Program-made: the position numbers and the translations under genes | Part shown: piece by piece, positions 1 to 7,433 of the stretch | Numbering within the stretch: the stretch's first letter is position 1 | How the letters are laid out: every line of letters starts with the position of its first letter | NCBI GenBank assembly: GCA_002307055.1 | Contig: DBTM01000010.1 | Span: forward strand, 1-39,810 | DNA: 39,810 nucleotides | Source: Clostridiales bacterium UBA1316 | GTDB lineage: Bacteria; Bacillota; Clostridia; Oscillospirales; Oscillospiraceae | Direction of reading: 5' to 3' | Notes under the pieces: model-generated | What the model saw: the letters and a program-made list of their open reading frames with translations, nothing else | Database searches by the model: none | What the model was told of the DNA's origin: nothing

Positions 1-171
1 ATGGGCCGCATGCACTCCGACGCGCAGTTCGCCGGCTCCTCCTCCGTCCCCGCCCACGTCGAGATGATGGGCCTCATCGGCATGGGCAACAACCCCATGG
101 TCGGCGCCACCGTCGCCTGCGCCGTCAACGTCGCCAAGGCGCTGAATAAACAGGAGCGTGTGCATCCATGA
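1..171 (+). CDS. C-terminal fragment of an unrecognised protein
   Basis: The open frame runs from the window edge to a TGA at 169-171 and gives 56 residues, so the gene is probably cut by the left border; the ATG at base 1 may be only an internal codon. The peptide is rich in Gly, Met and Ala, with a stretch reading GLIGMGNNPMVGATVA, and ends in a short polar tail. I do not recognise the family. Third positions are almost all G or C, more extreme than most of the window, which suggests a highly expressed or strongly codon-biased gene. Its stop overlaps the next start as ATGA, so the two genes are translationally coupled. Confidence 0.55.
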   Translation: MGRMHSDAQFAGSSSVPAHVEMMGLIGMGNNPMVGATVACAVNVAKALNKQERVHP

Positions 172-938
172 TCTTTTACTTTTCCGCTACCGGCAACTCG
201 CAGTACGCCGCTGAAAAAATCGCCGAGGCAACGGGCGACCGGCTGATCTCCATCGGCCAGGCGCTGCGCGACGCGCGTTTTGATTTTGATATTTCGGGAG
301 ACACAACCCTCGGCATCGTCGTGCCCACCTTCGCGGGGACGCTCCCCGGCGCGGTCGCTCTCTTTATCGAGAAGCTGAATCTGTCAGGCTGCGCCAATCA
401 ATATGTCTGCGGCGTCTTCACCTGCGGCGAAAGCTCGGGAAACGAATCAGCGGCGCTTGGCACCCTGCTGAAAACAAAATCTATCCCATTCAGCGGCTCG
501 TTTGACCTCGTTATGCCGGATAATTTCATTATCTGGTCGGATGTCCCTTCTCCCGCGAGGCTTGAAAGCATCCTGAACAGCGCCGACAAAGCCTTAGAGC
601 ACATCATCAGCGCCATCAGGCAAAAATGCCCCGGCACAATCGGTACCGGCATCCCCAAGGATTTATACATGCCGATGGAAACTATCAGCACCACTGATAA
701 AACGAGTAAGTTCTTCGCCGACGATAAGTGCACCGCCTGCGGCCTCTGTATAAAGCTCTGCCCCATGCGCTGTATCAAGCCCGACGATAAAGGCCATCCC
801 TTATGGGAAGGCACCTGCACCCTGTGCCTGTCCTGCCTCCACCGCTGCCCGATGAAAGCCATCCAATACGGTAAGGACACGCAAAACAAAAGCCGGTACG
901 TGAACCCCCGGGTTAAACACCGAACCAACGAATATTGA
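168..938 (+). CDS. EFR1-type flavodoxin-ferredoxin fusion protein
   Basis: This 256-residue protein has an N-terminal flavodoxin-like domain (phosphate-loop motif FSATGNSQYAA near residues 5-15) and a C-terminal bacterial ferredoxin domain. The latter carries two CxxCxxCxxxCP clusters, CTACGLCIKLCP and CTLCLSCLHRCP, around residues 185-225, each expected to bind a [4Fe-4S] cluster. Proteins of this layout are annotated as EFR1-family ferredoxins and are thought to shuttle electrons between FMN and iron-sulphur centres in the cytoplasm of anaerobes; the physiological partner is usually unknown. The start overlaps the upstream stop by ATGA, and a GGAG lies about 11 nt upstream. The upstream fragment may encode its partner, but that protein is not identified. 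Confidence 0.85.
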   Translation: MIFYFSATGNSQYAAEKIAEATGDRLISIGQALRDARFDFDISGDTTLGIVVPTFAGTLPGAVALFIEKLNLSGCANQYVCGVFTCGESSGNESAALGTLLKTKSIPFSGSFDLVMPDNFIIWSDVPSPARLESILNSADKALEHIISAIRQKCPGTIGTGIPKDLYMPMETISTTDKTSKFFADDKCTACGLCIKLCPMRCIKPDDKGHPLWEGTCTLCLSCLHRCPMKAIQYGKDTQNKSRYVNPRVKHRTNEY

Positions 939-984
939 CACATATAGACGTCGGGCAATAACTATTACCCGACATCTATATGTG
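939..984 (-). terminator. Long hairpin between convergent genes
   Basis: Two 22-bp arms (939-960 and 963-984) form an almost perfect inverted repeat directly after the flavodoxin-ferredoxin stop. The two imperfect positions become G-U wobbles only in the minus-strand transcript and are C-A mismatches in the plus transcript, so the structure fits the end of the merR-type mRNA best. No clear U-tract follows, so intrinsic termination is likely but not certain. Confidence 0.5.
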
Positions 985-997
985 CATGTACAATGCT

Positions 998-1753
998 CTA
1001 CTTGCAATAAACCAAAATCGCATCTCTCAAAAACACCGCGCAGCCGGGTGCGATTTTGTCATAATACGCGGTGAAGCGCGGGTCGCTTACATACATCTGC
1101 CCCAGACCGATATGCGCCTCTTTGCTGTAGCTCGGCCAAAAACAGCTCAGCCACTCTTTATGCTGCGCACAGGCTTTTTGCGCGAGCGTGCTTGACGGGT
1201 CTTCCTGCTCAAAGGCGGCTTTTAATGTCTCGCTGAGCTCTGCGGACAGCTTTTCAACCGCCGCGTATTGCGCCTGCGTCATGCCTTTGATTTTTATGTT
1301 CGAACCGTTTACAGCAGCCTCGCCGTATTTCGCCCTGATTTCAGCCCCATATTGTTTTTCATTATCCTCTATGAGCTTCTGCTTGAAGCCCTCGAATTTT
1401 TCATCGTCTTTCATTGTTATCTCTCCTTTCGCGGATTTTATCGTTTTTTCCAGGTTCAAAATGAGCGCGTCCAGCTGGTCACGCCTGTTTTTCAGCTCAG
1501 CCAAATGCTTCATAAGCGCCGCTTCGCTGTCGAAATCCTTGGAGCACACAATTTTCTTGATATCCTCAAGCGGAACACCCAATTCACGGTAAAATAGAAC
1601 CTGCTGCAGCAGATCTATTTCTTTTTGCCCGTAAATCCGATACCCGTTCGCACTCACCCGCGCCGGCGTTAATAATCCCATCTCATCATAAAACCGCAGC
1701 GTCCTCGTACTGACTCCCGCCATTTTCGCCAGTTTATTGATTGTATATTCCAT
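998..1753 (-). CDS. MerR-family regulator with TipAS-like effector domain
   Basis: The N-terminal 70 residues form a MerR winged helix-turn-helix (YTINKLAKMAGVSTRTLRFYD, then the wing NGYRIYG), followed by a coiled-coil dimerisation helix to about residue 110. Residues 115-251 match the TipAS antibiotic-recognition fold, ending in a segment like APGCAVFLRDAI, as in TipAL, Mta and SkgA. Such proteins bind hydrophobic or peptide ligands and activate promoters with long spacers. An AGGAGG lies 7 nt before the ATG. The gene's own promoter has the 19-bp spacer typical of MerR control, so autoregulation is likely. No pump gene is directly adjacent, so the target beyond itself is unknown. Confidence 0.88.
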   Translation of the reverse strand: MEYTINKLAKMAGVSTRTLRFYDEMGLLTPARVSANGYRIYGQKEIDLLQQVLFYRELGVPLEDIKKIVCSKDFDSEAALMKHLAELKNRRDQLDALILNLEKTIKSAKGEITMKDDEKFEGFKQKLIEDNEKQYGAEIRAKYGEAAVNGSNIKIKGMTQAQYAAVEKLSAELSETLKAAFEQEDPSSTLAQKACAQHKEWLSCFWPSYSKEAHIGLGQMYVSDPRFTAYYDKIAPGCAVFLRDAILVYCK

Positions 1754-1775
1754 ATATCGGCCTCCTGACAGTTAC

Positions 1776-1806
1776 ACTATAAACGATGACGTAACGTTAA
1801 TGTCAA
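1776..1806 (-). promoter_or_regulatory. MerR-type promoter with 19-bp spacer
   Basis: On the minus strand TTGACA (1801-1806) and TATAGT (1776-1781) are separated by 19 bp. Good hexamers at this over-long spacing are the hallmark of promoters untwisted by MerR proteins. The spacer holds an imperfect dyad AACG-N9-CGTT, a probable operator. It reads into the merR-type gene that starts at 1753. Confidence 0.7.
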
Positions 1807-1836
1807 TAGGTAATTTTATTCATATGAACCCCATTG

Positions 1837-1865
1837 AAAAAACCACACCTTCCGGCGTGGTTTTT
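1837..1865 (-). terminator. Intrinsic terminator after the hydrolase gene
   Basis: A stem AAACCACGCC / GGTGTGGTTT with a short GGAA loop, bounded by A- and T-runs, is followed on the minus strand by six T. It ends the sirtuin-hydrolase transcript. The flanking A/T symmetry makes it potentially bidirectional. Confidence 0.75.
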
Positions 1866-1888
1866 GATTATTTCTGGTGCTGTTTTTA

Positions 1889-2605
1889 CTATTTATTCGT
1901 GTTTATAATAAACGCCATGATCGCGTCCACCGCCTGCGCCTGCTGCGCTTCACGCGTGATGGTTGCCGTGCCGTCGCCGTACTGTTTCCCGTAATTACCG
2001 AATTGGGCGTGGTTACCGCCCATAATTTCGACAACATCCTTGACGCCGTCGAATTTTTTCTTGTCCAGGTTTTTATCCTCGCTGCCGTATACGACCAGTG
2101 TAGGCAAGCTGGAGGAATTGATCGGATAAGCACCGAGCAAAATAAGCCCGCTGAGCTTGCTGCTGCCTTTCCAGGTATAGCTGCTGGCCATCACGCCGCC
2201 GAGCGAGTGCCCCCCGATATACCACGTTTTAATCTCCGGCACCTGCTTATAAACAGAATCCGCGGCGTTAATATTGAAAACAGCCAAATTAAACGGCATT
2301 TTCACCAGAACGCACGTCAAGCCCTTTTCCGCCAGCTGCTTGAGCAGCGGGGCATAAGCCACATCCTCTACCTTGCCGCCCGGATAGAATATAAAACCGG
2401 TATTGATGCTGTTGGCAGAACTCGGATAAAAAACAGTCGTCCCGCTCTTCGCTTCAATCGTGATATCCGTTGCGGCCATAACCGCTGCGGCTGAAGCGTC
2501 CGCTCTGTAATAATTGAGTGTATATATATAGAATCCGCCAAAAAGAACGACGATAAACGCTATGATGATGACAATTCTTAGCGTTTTTTTCCTTTTCGTT
2601 TTCAT
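1889..2605 (-). CDS. Membrane-anchored alpha/beta hydrolase
   Basis: A 238-residue protein with a lysine-rich start and one transmembrane segment at about residues 9-30, then an alpha/beta-hydrolase domain facing outward. The nucleophile elbow GHSLGG is visible near residue 135, a likely acid in YGSEDKNLD and a catalytic His in GGNHAQFG, so the triad looks complete. It resembles the small alpha/beta hydrolase_5 group; the substrate is unknown. The nucleophile Ser and the missing cleavable signal suggest an anchored extracytoplasmic esterase or lipase-like enzyme. It follows the sirtuin gene on the same strand after 68 bp and has its own candidate extended -10 promoter. Confidence 0.82.
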   Translation of the reverse strand: MKTKRKKTLRIVIIIAFIVVLFGGFYIYTLNYYRADASAAAVMAATDITIEAKSGTTVFYPSSANSINTGFIFYPGGKVEDVAYAPLLKQLAEKGLTCVLVKMPFNLAVFNINAADSVYKQVPEIKTWYIGGHSLGGVMASSYTWKGSSKLSGLILLGAYPINSSSLPTLVVYGSEDKNLDKKKFDGVKDVVEIMGGNHAQFGNYGKQYGDGTATITREAQQAQAVDAIMAFIINTNK

Positions 2606-2647
2606 ATTGCGCTCCTTCCGCTGTTATATTATCATTACTGATTCTAT

Positions 2648-2656
2648 ATTATATCA
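2648..2656 (-). promoter_or_regulatory. Extended -10 promoter for the hydrolase gene
   Basis: The minus strand reads TGATATAAT, an extended -10 element, about 43 bp before the hydrolase start and just after the sirtuin stop. No good -35 was found at 17 bp, which extended -10 promoters do not strictly need. Confidence 0.4.
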
Positions 2657-2673
2657 TTCCAATATCAATTGCA

Positions 2674-3390
2674 TCATATCTGTGCAAATACTTCCCCAAT
2701 CTTTTCAGCAATCAGCAGGTTCGCGTGCGTATCATAACCCGTTGCGCTCTTGTTGATGAGCACAAGTTTATTGCCCTTATAATAATCGACGAGCCCGGCC
2801 GCCGGATAAACGACAAGTGACGTTCCGCCGATAATGAGAATGTCCGCTTTGGAGATAAACCGCACCGCTTCATTCATGACCCCTGCATCGAGCCCTTCTT
2901 CATACAGCACAACATCCGGCTTAATAGTCCCGCCGCAGGTGCATCTGGGAACGCCTGCTGCCTCGGAGACCGTCTCATACCCATAATGCTTCCCGCAGCG
3001 CATGCAGGTGTTCCTGCGTGTCGATCCGTGCAGCTCCAAAACTTTTTTGCTTCCGGCCAGCTGATGCAGCCCGTCAATATTCTGCGTAATGACCGCTTTG
3101 AGCTTCCCTTCGCGCTCCAGCTCCGCCAGGCGCGTATGCGCTCTGTTGGGTTTCACACCATCCATGCTCATCTTATCGTGATAGAACTTATAAAACTCCT
3201 CTGGTTTTGCCATAAAAAACGAATGACTCAAAATCGTCTCCGGCGGATAATCGTATTTTTGGCTGTACAGCCCGTCAACACTCCGAAAATCCGGAATCCC
3301 GCTCTCCGTCGACACCCCCGCTCCCCCAAAGAAAACAATATTATCACTCTCCGCCACCCACTTCTTAAGCGTCTGTATATTATTATCCAT
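2674..3390 (-). CDS. cobB: NAD-dependent protein deacylase, sirtuin
   Basis: A 238-residue Sir2-family enzyme that removes acyl groups from lysines using NAD. Visible landmarks are the NAD loop GGAGVSTESGIPDFRS near residues 22-38, the TQNIDGLH motif near 103-110, the catalytic His in LELHGS and a four-Cys zinc site (CMRCG, then CTCGG). The C-terminal GGTSLVVYPA segment is the second NAD-contact region. The length is that of class U/III bacterial sirtuins. A GGGAG site lies 9 nt before the ATG. In Firmicutes these enzymes regulate acetyl-CoA synthetase and other metabolic enzymes; no such target is adjacent here. The gene is co-directional with the methyltransferase upstream. Confidence 0.93.
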   Translation of the reverse strand: MDNNIQTLKKWVAESDNIVFFGGAGVSTESGIPDFRSVDGLYSQKYDYPPETILSHSFFMAKPEEFYKFYHDKMSMDGVKPNRAHTRLAELEREGKLKAVITQNIDGLHQLAGSKKVLELHGSTRRNTCMRCGKHYGYETVSEAAGVPRCTCGGTIKPDVVLYEEGLDAGVMNEAVRFISKADILIIGGTSLVVYPAAGLVDYYKGNKLVLINKSATGYDTHANLLIAEKIGEVFAQI

Positions 3391-3449
3391 ATTGTATATC
3401 TCCCAATATTTATCGCTCGTTTTCTATACGCCCTCGTCAGAAGGCGCTG

Positions 3450-4061
3450 TTACTTCATCTTCTTGGCTATAATTCTCTCAAAGGCATGTTCATGGTGTAT
3501 ATCTCCCGGGTGCGTGTCTTTAAAGGTGCCTTCAAGGTGATGTACTATTTCCCAAGCATCGTATTTTTGCGGCAGCTCGCCGACAGCAAACAGACTTTTT
3601 GTAAACGGCGCGTTATCCACCGTCGCCGGTAATCTGTTTGTAAAGACGCCAATGACATTATATCCCCCGATTTTTGTGAACTTCTGCATTTTCTCTATGA
3701 ATCTGTCTCTGATGATTTTTTCAGGCAGGTGCAGAACGCCGTGCGATATGATAACATCATAATCCTTTGTAAACTGGAATTCACCCAAATTTTGCACAAA
3801 AAAGTTTACTTCCGCATTTTTAATTTTTGCAATTAATCTAGCTTTTTCTATGCCGTTTACCGAAATATCAAAAGCGTCGACTCGATGACCCTGCTCTGCC
3901 AGAAAGACAGAGTTTCTGCCCTCCCCGCATCCGACATCAAGCACTATCGAATTGTCGTTGAAAATATTATAGAATTCAGCAACATCGCTAGTAGGCCCCT
4001 TCTTAAAAGTAATCGCATCAATATCCGCATACGTCTGCTCCCAGAATGGTTTCGACCGCAT
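3450..4061 (-). CDS. Class I SAM-dependent methyltransferase
   Basis: A 203-residue single-domain methyltransferase. The SAM-binding motif I is VLDVGCGEGRNSVFLA (about residues 40-55), followed by an acidic motif II (VDAFDIS) and a motif IV-like stretch VIISHGVLH. Overall it is closest in style to TehB/Methyltransf_11-type proteins, which modify small molecules or tellurite; the real substrate cannot be read from sequence. A GGAGG lies just upstream of the ATG. It sits between guaB and the sirtuin on the same strand, separated from guaB by a terminator. Confidence 0.8.
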   Translation of the reverse strand: MRSKPFWEQTYADIDAITFKKGPTSDVAEFYNIFNDNSIVLDVGCGEGRNSVFLAEQGHRVDAFDISVNGIEKARLIAKIKNAEVNFFVQNLGEFQFTKDYDVIISHGVLHLPEKIIRDRFIEKMQKFTKIGGYNVIGVFTNRLPATVDNAPFTKSLFAVGELPQKYDAWEIVHHLEGTFKDTHPGDIHHEHAFERIIAKKMK

Positions 4062-4067
4062 TAAACA

Positions 4068-4104
4068 GCCTCCTCCAAAAATAAGAAGGCAGCCCGTGGC
4101 TGCC
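4068..4104 (-). terminator. Terminator after guaB
   Basis: A GC-rich stem GGCAGCC / GGCTGCC with a 3-nt loop (4088-4104) follows the guaB stop. On the minus strand it runs into TTCTTATTTTT, a good intrinsic terminator. Confidence 0.75.
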
Positions 4105-4112
4105 CCTTGTTG

Positions 4113-5618
4113 TTATTTCGTGTTCAGCGTGTTTTCCTTCAGCAGCACATCATGCGCGCCGCCTTCGACGATGGATGTTGCGGACACGAGCGTGATTTTC
4201 GCTTTATCCTGTAGCTCGGGGATGGTGACTGAGCCGCAGTTGCACATTGTCGAGCGGACCTTGCTGAGCGTCAGTCCGACATTGTCCTTAAGACTGCCGG
4301 CGTAGGGTACATAGGAATCGACGCCCTCTTCAAAGGAGAGCTTCTGCGCGCCGCCCATATCGTAGCGCTGCCAGTTCCGCGCCCGGGCCGAGCCCTCGCC
4401 CCAATACTCCTTCATGTAGCTGCCGCCCACGCTGACCTTATTCGTCGGGCTCTCGTCAAACCTGGCAAAGTACCGCCCCAGCATGAGGAAGTCCGCGCCC
4501 ATGGCAAGTGCCAGGGTAAAGTGGTAGTCGTGCACGATACCGCCGTCCGAGCAGATGGGGACATATTCGCCGGTCTTTTTAAAATATTCGTCTCTAGCCT
4601 GACTGACATCAATCAGCGCCGTCGCCTGGCCGCGTCCGATGCCCTTTTGCTCTCTGGTAATGCAGATGGACCCGCCGCCGATACCGACCTTGACGAAATC
4701 CGCCCCGCAGGAAGCGAGGAACCGGAAGCCTTCTCCGTCCACGACGTTGCCCGCGCCGATTTTAACCGTATCGCCGTATTTTTCGCGCACCCACAAAAGC
4801 GTCCTTTTCTGCCACTCCGAAAAGCCCTCAGAGGAGTCGATGCATAAAACGTCGGCACCTGCTTCCAGTAACGCGGGAATCCTTTCCTCATAATCGCGGG
4901 TATTGACACCGGCCCCGACGACGTATTTTTTAGAATCGTCCAAGAGCTCCAGGGGGTATTCCTTATGGGAATCGTAGTCCTTTCTGAAAACCATGTGCAT
5001 CAGGCAGCCGTTATTGTCAAGGATCGGAAGGGCGTTGAGTTTGTGGTCCCAAATGATATCGTTAGCCTCCCGGAGCGAGGTTCCGGCAGGCGCCGTGACC
5101 AGCTTTTCAATCGGCGTCATAAAGCCCGCTATTTTTTCATCCCCGTTCATTCTGCTGACACGGTAGTCCCTGCTTGTGACAATGCCAACAAGCCGGCCCG
5201 AGGGCGTCCCGTCTTCCGTCACGGCAACCGTGGCGTGTCCGGTTTTTTGCTTCAGTTCCAATATATCGCGCAGCGTGGCATCCGGCCTGATATTTGAGTC
5301 ACTGGTGACAAACCCCGCCTTGTAAGACTTGGCTTTGATAACCATAGAAGCCTGGCTCTCGATCGACTGAGAGCAGAAGATAAAAGAAACGCCGCCCTCT
5401 TTTGCAAGCGCGACAGCCATTTTGTCATCCGAAACCGACTGCATGATCGCAGACGTCATCGGTATATTCATTTGTAATGCCGGTGCCGTACCCTTCCGGA
5501 ATTTTACAATCGGCGTCCGGAGGCTGACATTGTCCGGGGTGCAATTGGCGTCTGAGTATCCCGGAACAAGCAGATATTCGCTGAAGGTTCGCGAAGGCTC
5601 ACTAAATATATAGGCCAT
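4113..5618 (-). CDS. guaB: Inosine-5'-monophosphate dehydrogenase
   Basis: It catalyses NAD-dependent oxidation of IMP to XMP, the committed step of GMP synthesis. The 501-residue product is a TIM barrel interrupted by two CBS domains (about residues 100-220, for example GRLVGIVTSRDYR). The catalytic Cys is in GGGSICITRE, a variant of the commoner GPGSICTTR, and a mobile-flap/active-site region is visible towards the C-terminus (residues 390-420). The start is placed at MAYIFSEP because an AAAGGGG precedes it; 22 further in-frame upstream codons lack a ribosome site. A strong promoter lies about 100 bp upstream. No purine riboswitch was seen in the leader. Confidence 0.93.
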   Translation of the reverse strand: MAYIFSEPSRTFSEYLLVPGYSDANCTPDNVSLRTPIVKFRKGTAPALQMNIPMTSAIMQSVSDDKMAVALAKEGGVSFIFCSQSIESQASMVIKAKSYKAGFVTSDSNIRPDATLRDILELKQKTGHATVAVTEDGTPSGRLVGIVTSRDYRVSRMNGDEKIAGFMTPIEKLVTAPAGTSLREANDIIWDHKLNALPILDNNGCLMHMVFRKDYDSHKEYPLELLDDSKKYVVGAGVNTRDYEERIPALLEAGADVLCIDSSEGFSEWQKRTLLWVREKYGDTVKIGAGNVVDGEGFRFLASCGADFVKVGIGGGSICITREQKGIGRGQATALIDVSQARDEYFKKTGEYVPICSDGGIVHDYHFTLALAMGADFLMLGRYFARFDESPTNKVSVGGSYMKEYWGEGSARARNWQRYDMGGAQKLSFEEGVDSYVPYAGSLKDNVGLTLSKVRSTMCNCGSVTIPELQDKAKITLVSATSIVEGGAHDVLLKENTLNTK

Positions 5619-5717
5619 GTTTAGCCCCTTTCTCTGCGCGCAGCTCCATATAATCAAAGCACCCGCCTCACGCGCAGACGGCATGGCGCTTTACGACTTA
5701 ATTTTGCTATTCCGATT

Positions 5718-5745
5718 ATTATAACACGGGTTCCCCTCATGTCAA
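5718..5745 (-). promoter_or_regulatory. Sigma-A promoter of guaB
   Basis: The minus strand carries a consensus TTGACA (5740-5745) and TATAAT (5718-5723) with a 16-bp spacer. The untranslated leader would be about 90 nt. Confidence 0.8.
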
Positions 5746-5780
5746 CAAATATTTCCCGGTACCATCAGCATTTTATAAGA

Positions 5781-5813
5781 ATATCTGCTCTCACATTACC
5801 AGAGAGCAGATAT
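5781..5813 (-). terminator. Hairpin after the interrupted stalk-protein gene
   Basis: Perfect 12-bp arms, ATATCTGCTCTC and its complement, enclose a 9-nt loop. The minus strand continues TTCTTATAAAA, weakly U-rich. It lies 56 bp after the stop of the copper-amine-oxidase-like pseudogene and upstream of the guaB promoter. Confidence 0.6.
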
Positions 5814-5868
5814 TATCATTTATAGGCTAAACGTCAAGTCAGGTCAAGCTATCATATATCTGCTTCAG

Positions 5869-6678
5869 CTAATCATAAAGAGATACTCCGTTTGTAACGA
5901 TATTATTTCCGCCAAGCTCTATGGCGGATACCATGCTGCTGTAATCAATTGTCCAGCTCGTTATTTCGCCGTTATCATTCACGCACGTCATAACGAACCG
6001 AGGAAAATCCATAGGTTTCGTTGTGCCTTTTACTTTAACAGAACGCAAAAGGCTTATAATCTGATTTATTTGGTCCTGTATTAATATGTCGATTTCACTT
6101 TTATTATCTTTATCAGATAGATAAGCAATGTGAATTTTTTTAATGTTCTGTGCTTGAGTATCAGCTAACGATAACGTTGGAATCTCAAAAACGCCTGCCG
6201 TGCTGTTCCAATAAATATGCGTATTGAGCGCCGCGGCAGCATCCGCCAGACTGACGTAATTATATCCGCCGATCGTGTAAGCCGTTAAAGTGATTTTCGT
6301 GCCGTTTAAAAATATTGCCGCGTCCGATAATACTGCCGTAACGTCCGCCGCCGCACTCGGCTTCGTCAGCTCGCTGCCAACAGGAGTATAGACCGCACCT
6401 GTTGTGAGATTGATTGCCTTATTCGTTGAATCCCAGCTGATTTCAAATCTTTTGGAGGTCCCGCTCAGCAGTTGGGCAAAGTCCCGAAGCTTAATATAGC
6501 TGACATCGTCAATTGTGTAAGCCTATACGGTATTTTTATTCCCATTTACCGCAACCGGCGGAGAATATGGTATTGCAGTTTTAGTACCCGTTACTGCCGC
6601 AAAGGACGTCACACACAGCGCTGATGTAAGGATCGCGAGAACCATCGCTGCACCTAAATACCTTCTTACAGTTTTCAC
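5869..6678 (-). pseudogene. Secreted copper-amine-oxidase-like stalk protein, broken by an in-frame TAG
   Basis: Reading from a GTG at 6678 (AAGGTGA a few bases upstream) gives a frame of 269 codons interrupted only at codon 52 by TAG (6523-6525). The first 28 residues form a signal peptide (KTVRRYLGA, then a hydrophobic run, ending SFA-A). After the stop the frame continues AYTIDDVSYIKLRDFAQLLSG and later GGYNYVSLADAAAAL, two repeats of the copper amine oxidase N-terminal (stalk) domain common in secreted clostridial proteins. The last 100 residues are unrecognised. CAG to TAG (Gln to stop) would be a one-base change. A good promoter and terminator flank it, so decay is recent, or the base is a sequencing error. 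Confidence 0.72.
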
Positions 6679-6731
6679 TTTACATCACCTTCACATTTTT
6701 TGTTAGCAAATATGCGGTATATTCCGCAAAA

Positions 6732-6760
6732 ATTATATAACAATAATTACCATTGTACAA
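6732..6760 (-). promoter_or_regulatory. Promoter of the stalk-protein gene
   Basis: The minus strand has TTGTAC (6755-6760) and TATAAT (6732-6737) with a 17-bp spacer. A palindrome-like TGCGG-N6-CCGCA at 6713-6728 sits just downstream, near the start of transcription, and could be an operator. Confidence 0.6.
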
Positions 6761-6788
6761 TGCTGTTATTACGTCAATAAATGATCCG

Positions 6789-7382
6789 TCATTTTCGCAG
6801 GTCACTGTTGGCATCTTGGCCTTTGGCGTATTCCTCCCAATTCTCTTTAGTTATTTCGTAATAACAATAATCACCGCTGATTTGTTCGCAATCAGGTATA
6901 CGCTTATACCTCGTCAGCAAATATTGCAGACCGCATTTTTGCAGCACTTTCCCGCTCGCGGGATTATCGACATGATGGTATGTGTAAACTTTTTGAGCAC
7001 CAAAAGCAAAGGCAAATTCTATAACACGCCGGCAAGCCTCAGTCATAATGCCTTGATTCCAATACTTCCTGCTTAACAGATAGTGAAGAGAAAGGCTCTG
7101 CTCATCATTGTTTATTTCATTAAGATAAATATAGCCAATAGCCTGTGAAATACTTTTGAGTGTTATGACCCAGTGATATGTCTCCGGATTTGAATACTCA
7201 TTGATCCAGCCTGATAATAACGATTTTGTTTCATCTATGTTTTCGTGCGGCTTCCAGCCCCAAAATCTGCTCACTTCAGGATCGGTAACCCAGTTACGGA
7301 ACATATCCTCCGCGTCTGTCATACGGTAAGCGCGTAGTATAAGCCTTTGCGTTTCAATCGTTTGCGTTCCAACATGATTCAA
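6789..7382 (-). CDS. GNAT-family N-acetyltransferase (RimJ/RimL type)
   Basis: A 197-residue acetyltransferase of the Acetyltransf_3 group, which uses acetyl-CoA to acetylate amino groups of proteins or small molecules. The opening TQRLILRAYRMTDAEDMF is the typical beta-1/alpha-1 pattern, and SRKYWNQGIMTEACRRVIEF holds the acetyl-CoA-binding turn, here QGIMTEA rather than the usual RGxGxEA. NPASGKVLQKCGL is the conserved C-terminal motif. The start is a TTG placed after AGGGTGA; the first ATG in frame would be internal. Substrate unknown. Confidence 0.82.
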   Translation of the reverse strand: MNHVGTQTIETQRLILRAYRMTDAEDMFRNWVTDPEVSRFWGWKPHENIDETKSLLSGWINEYSNPETYHWVITLKSISQAIGYIYLNEINNDEQSLSLHYLLSRKYWNQGIMTEACRRVIEFAFAFGAQKVYTYHHVDNPASGKVLQKCGLQYLLTRYKRIPDCEQISGDYCYYEITKENWEEYAKGQDANSDLRK

Positions 7383-7433
7383 CTCATATCACCCTTTCCG
7401 CGTATTCTTAGTACTCATAAAATAATACCGCCC

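Noticed and set aside
5619..5715. Purine riboswitch in the guaB leader
   Set aside because: The leader of about 90 nt has no three-way-junction core or conserved loop sequences of purine aptamers.
6523..6525. TAG read as pyrrolysine or suppressed
   Set aside because: TAG is used as an ordinary stop elsewhere (genes ending at 14295 and 35733), no pyl genes are seen, and a stalk repeat is not a known pyrrolysine site.
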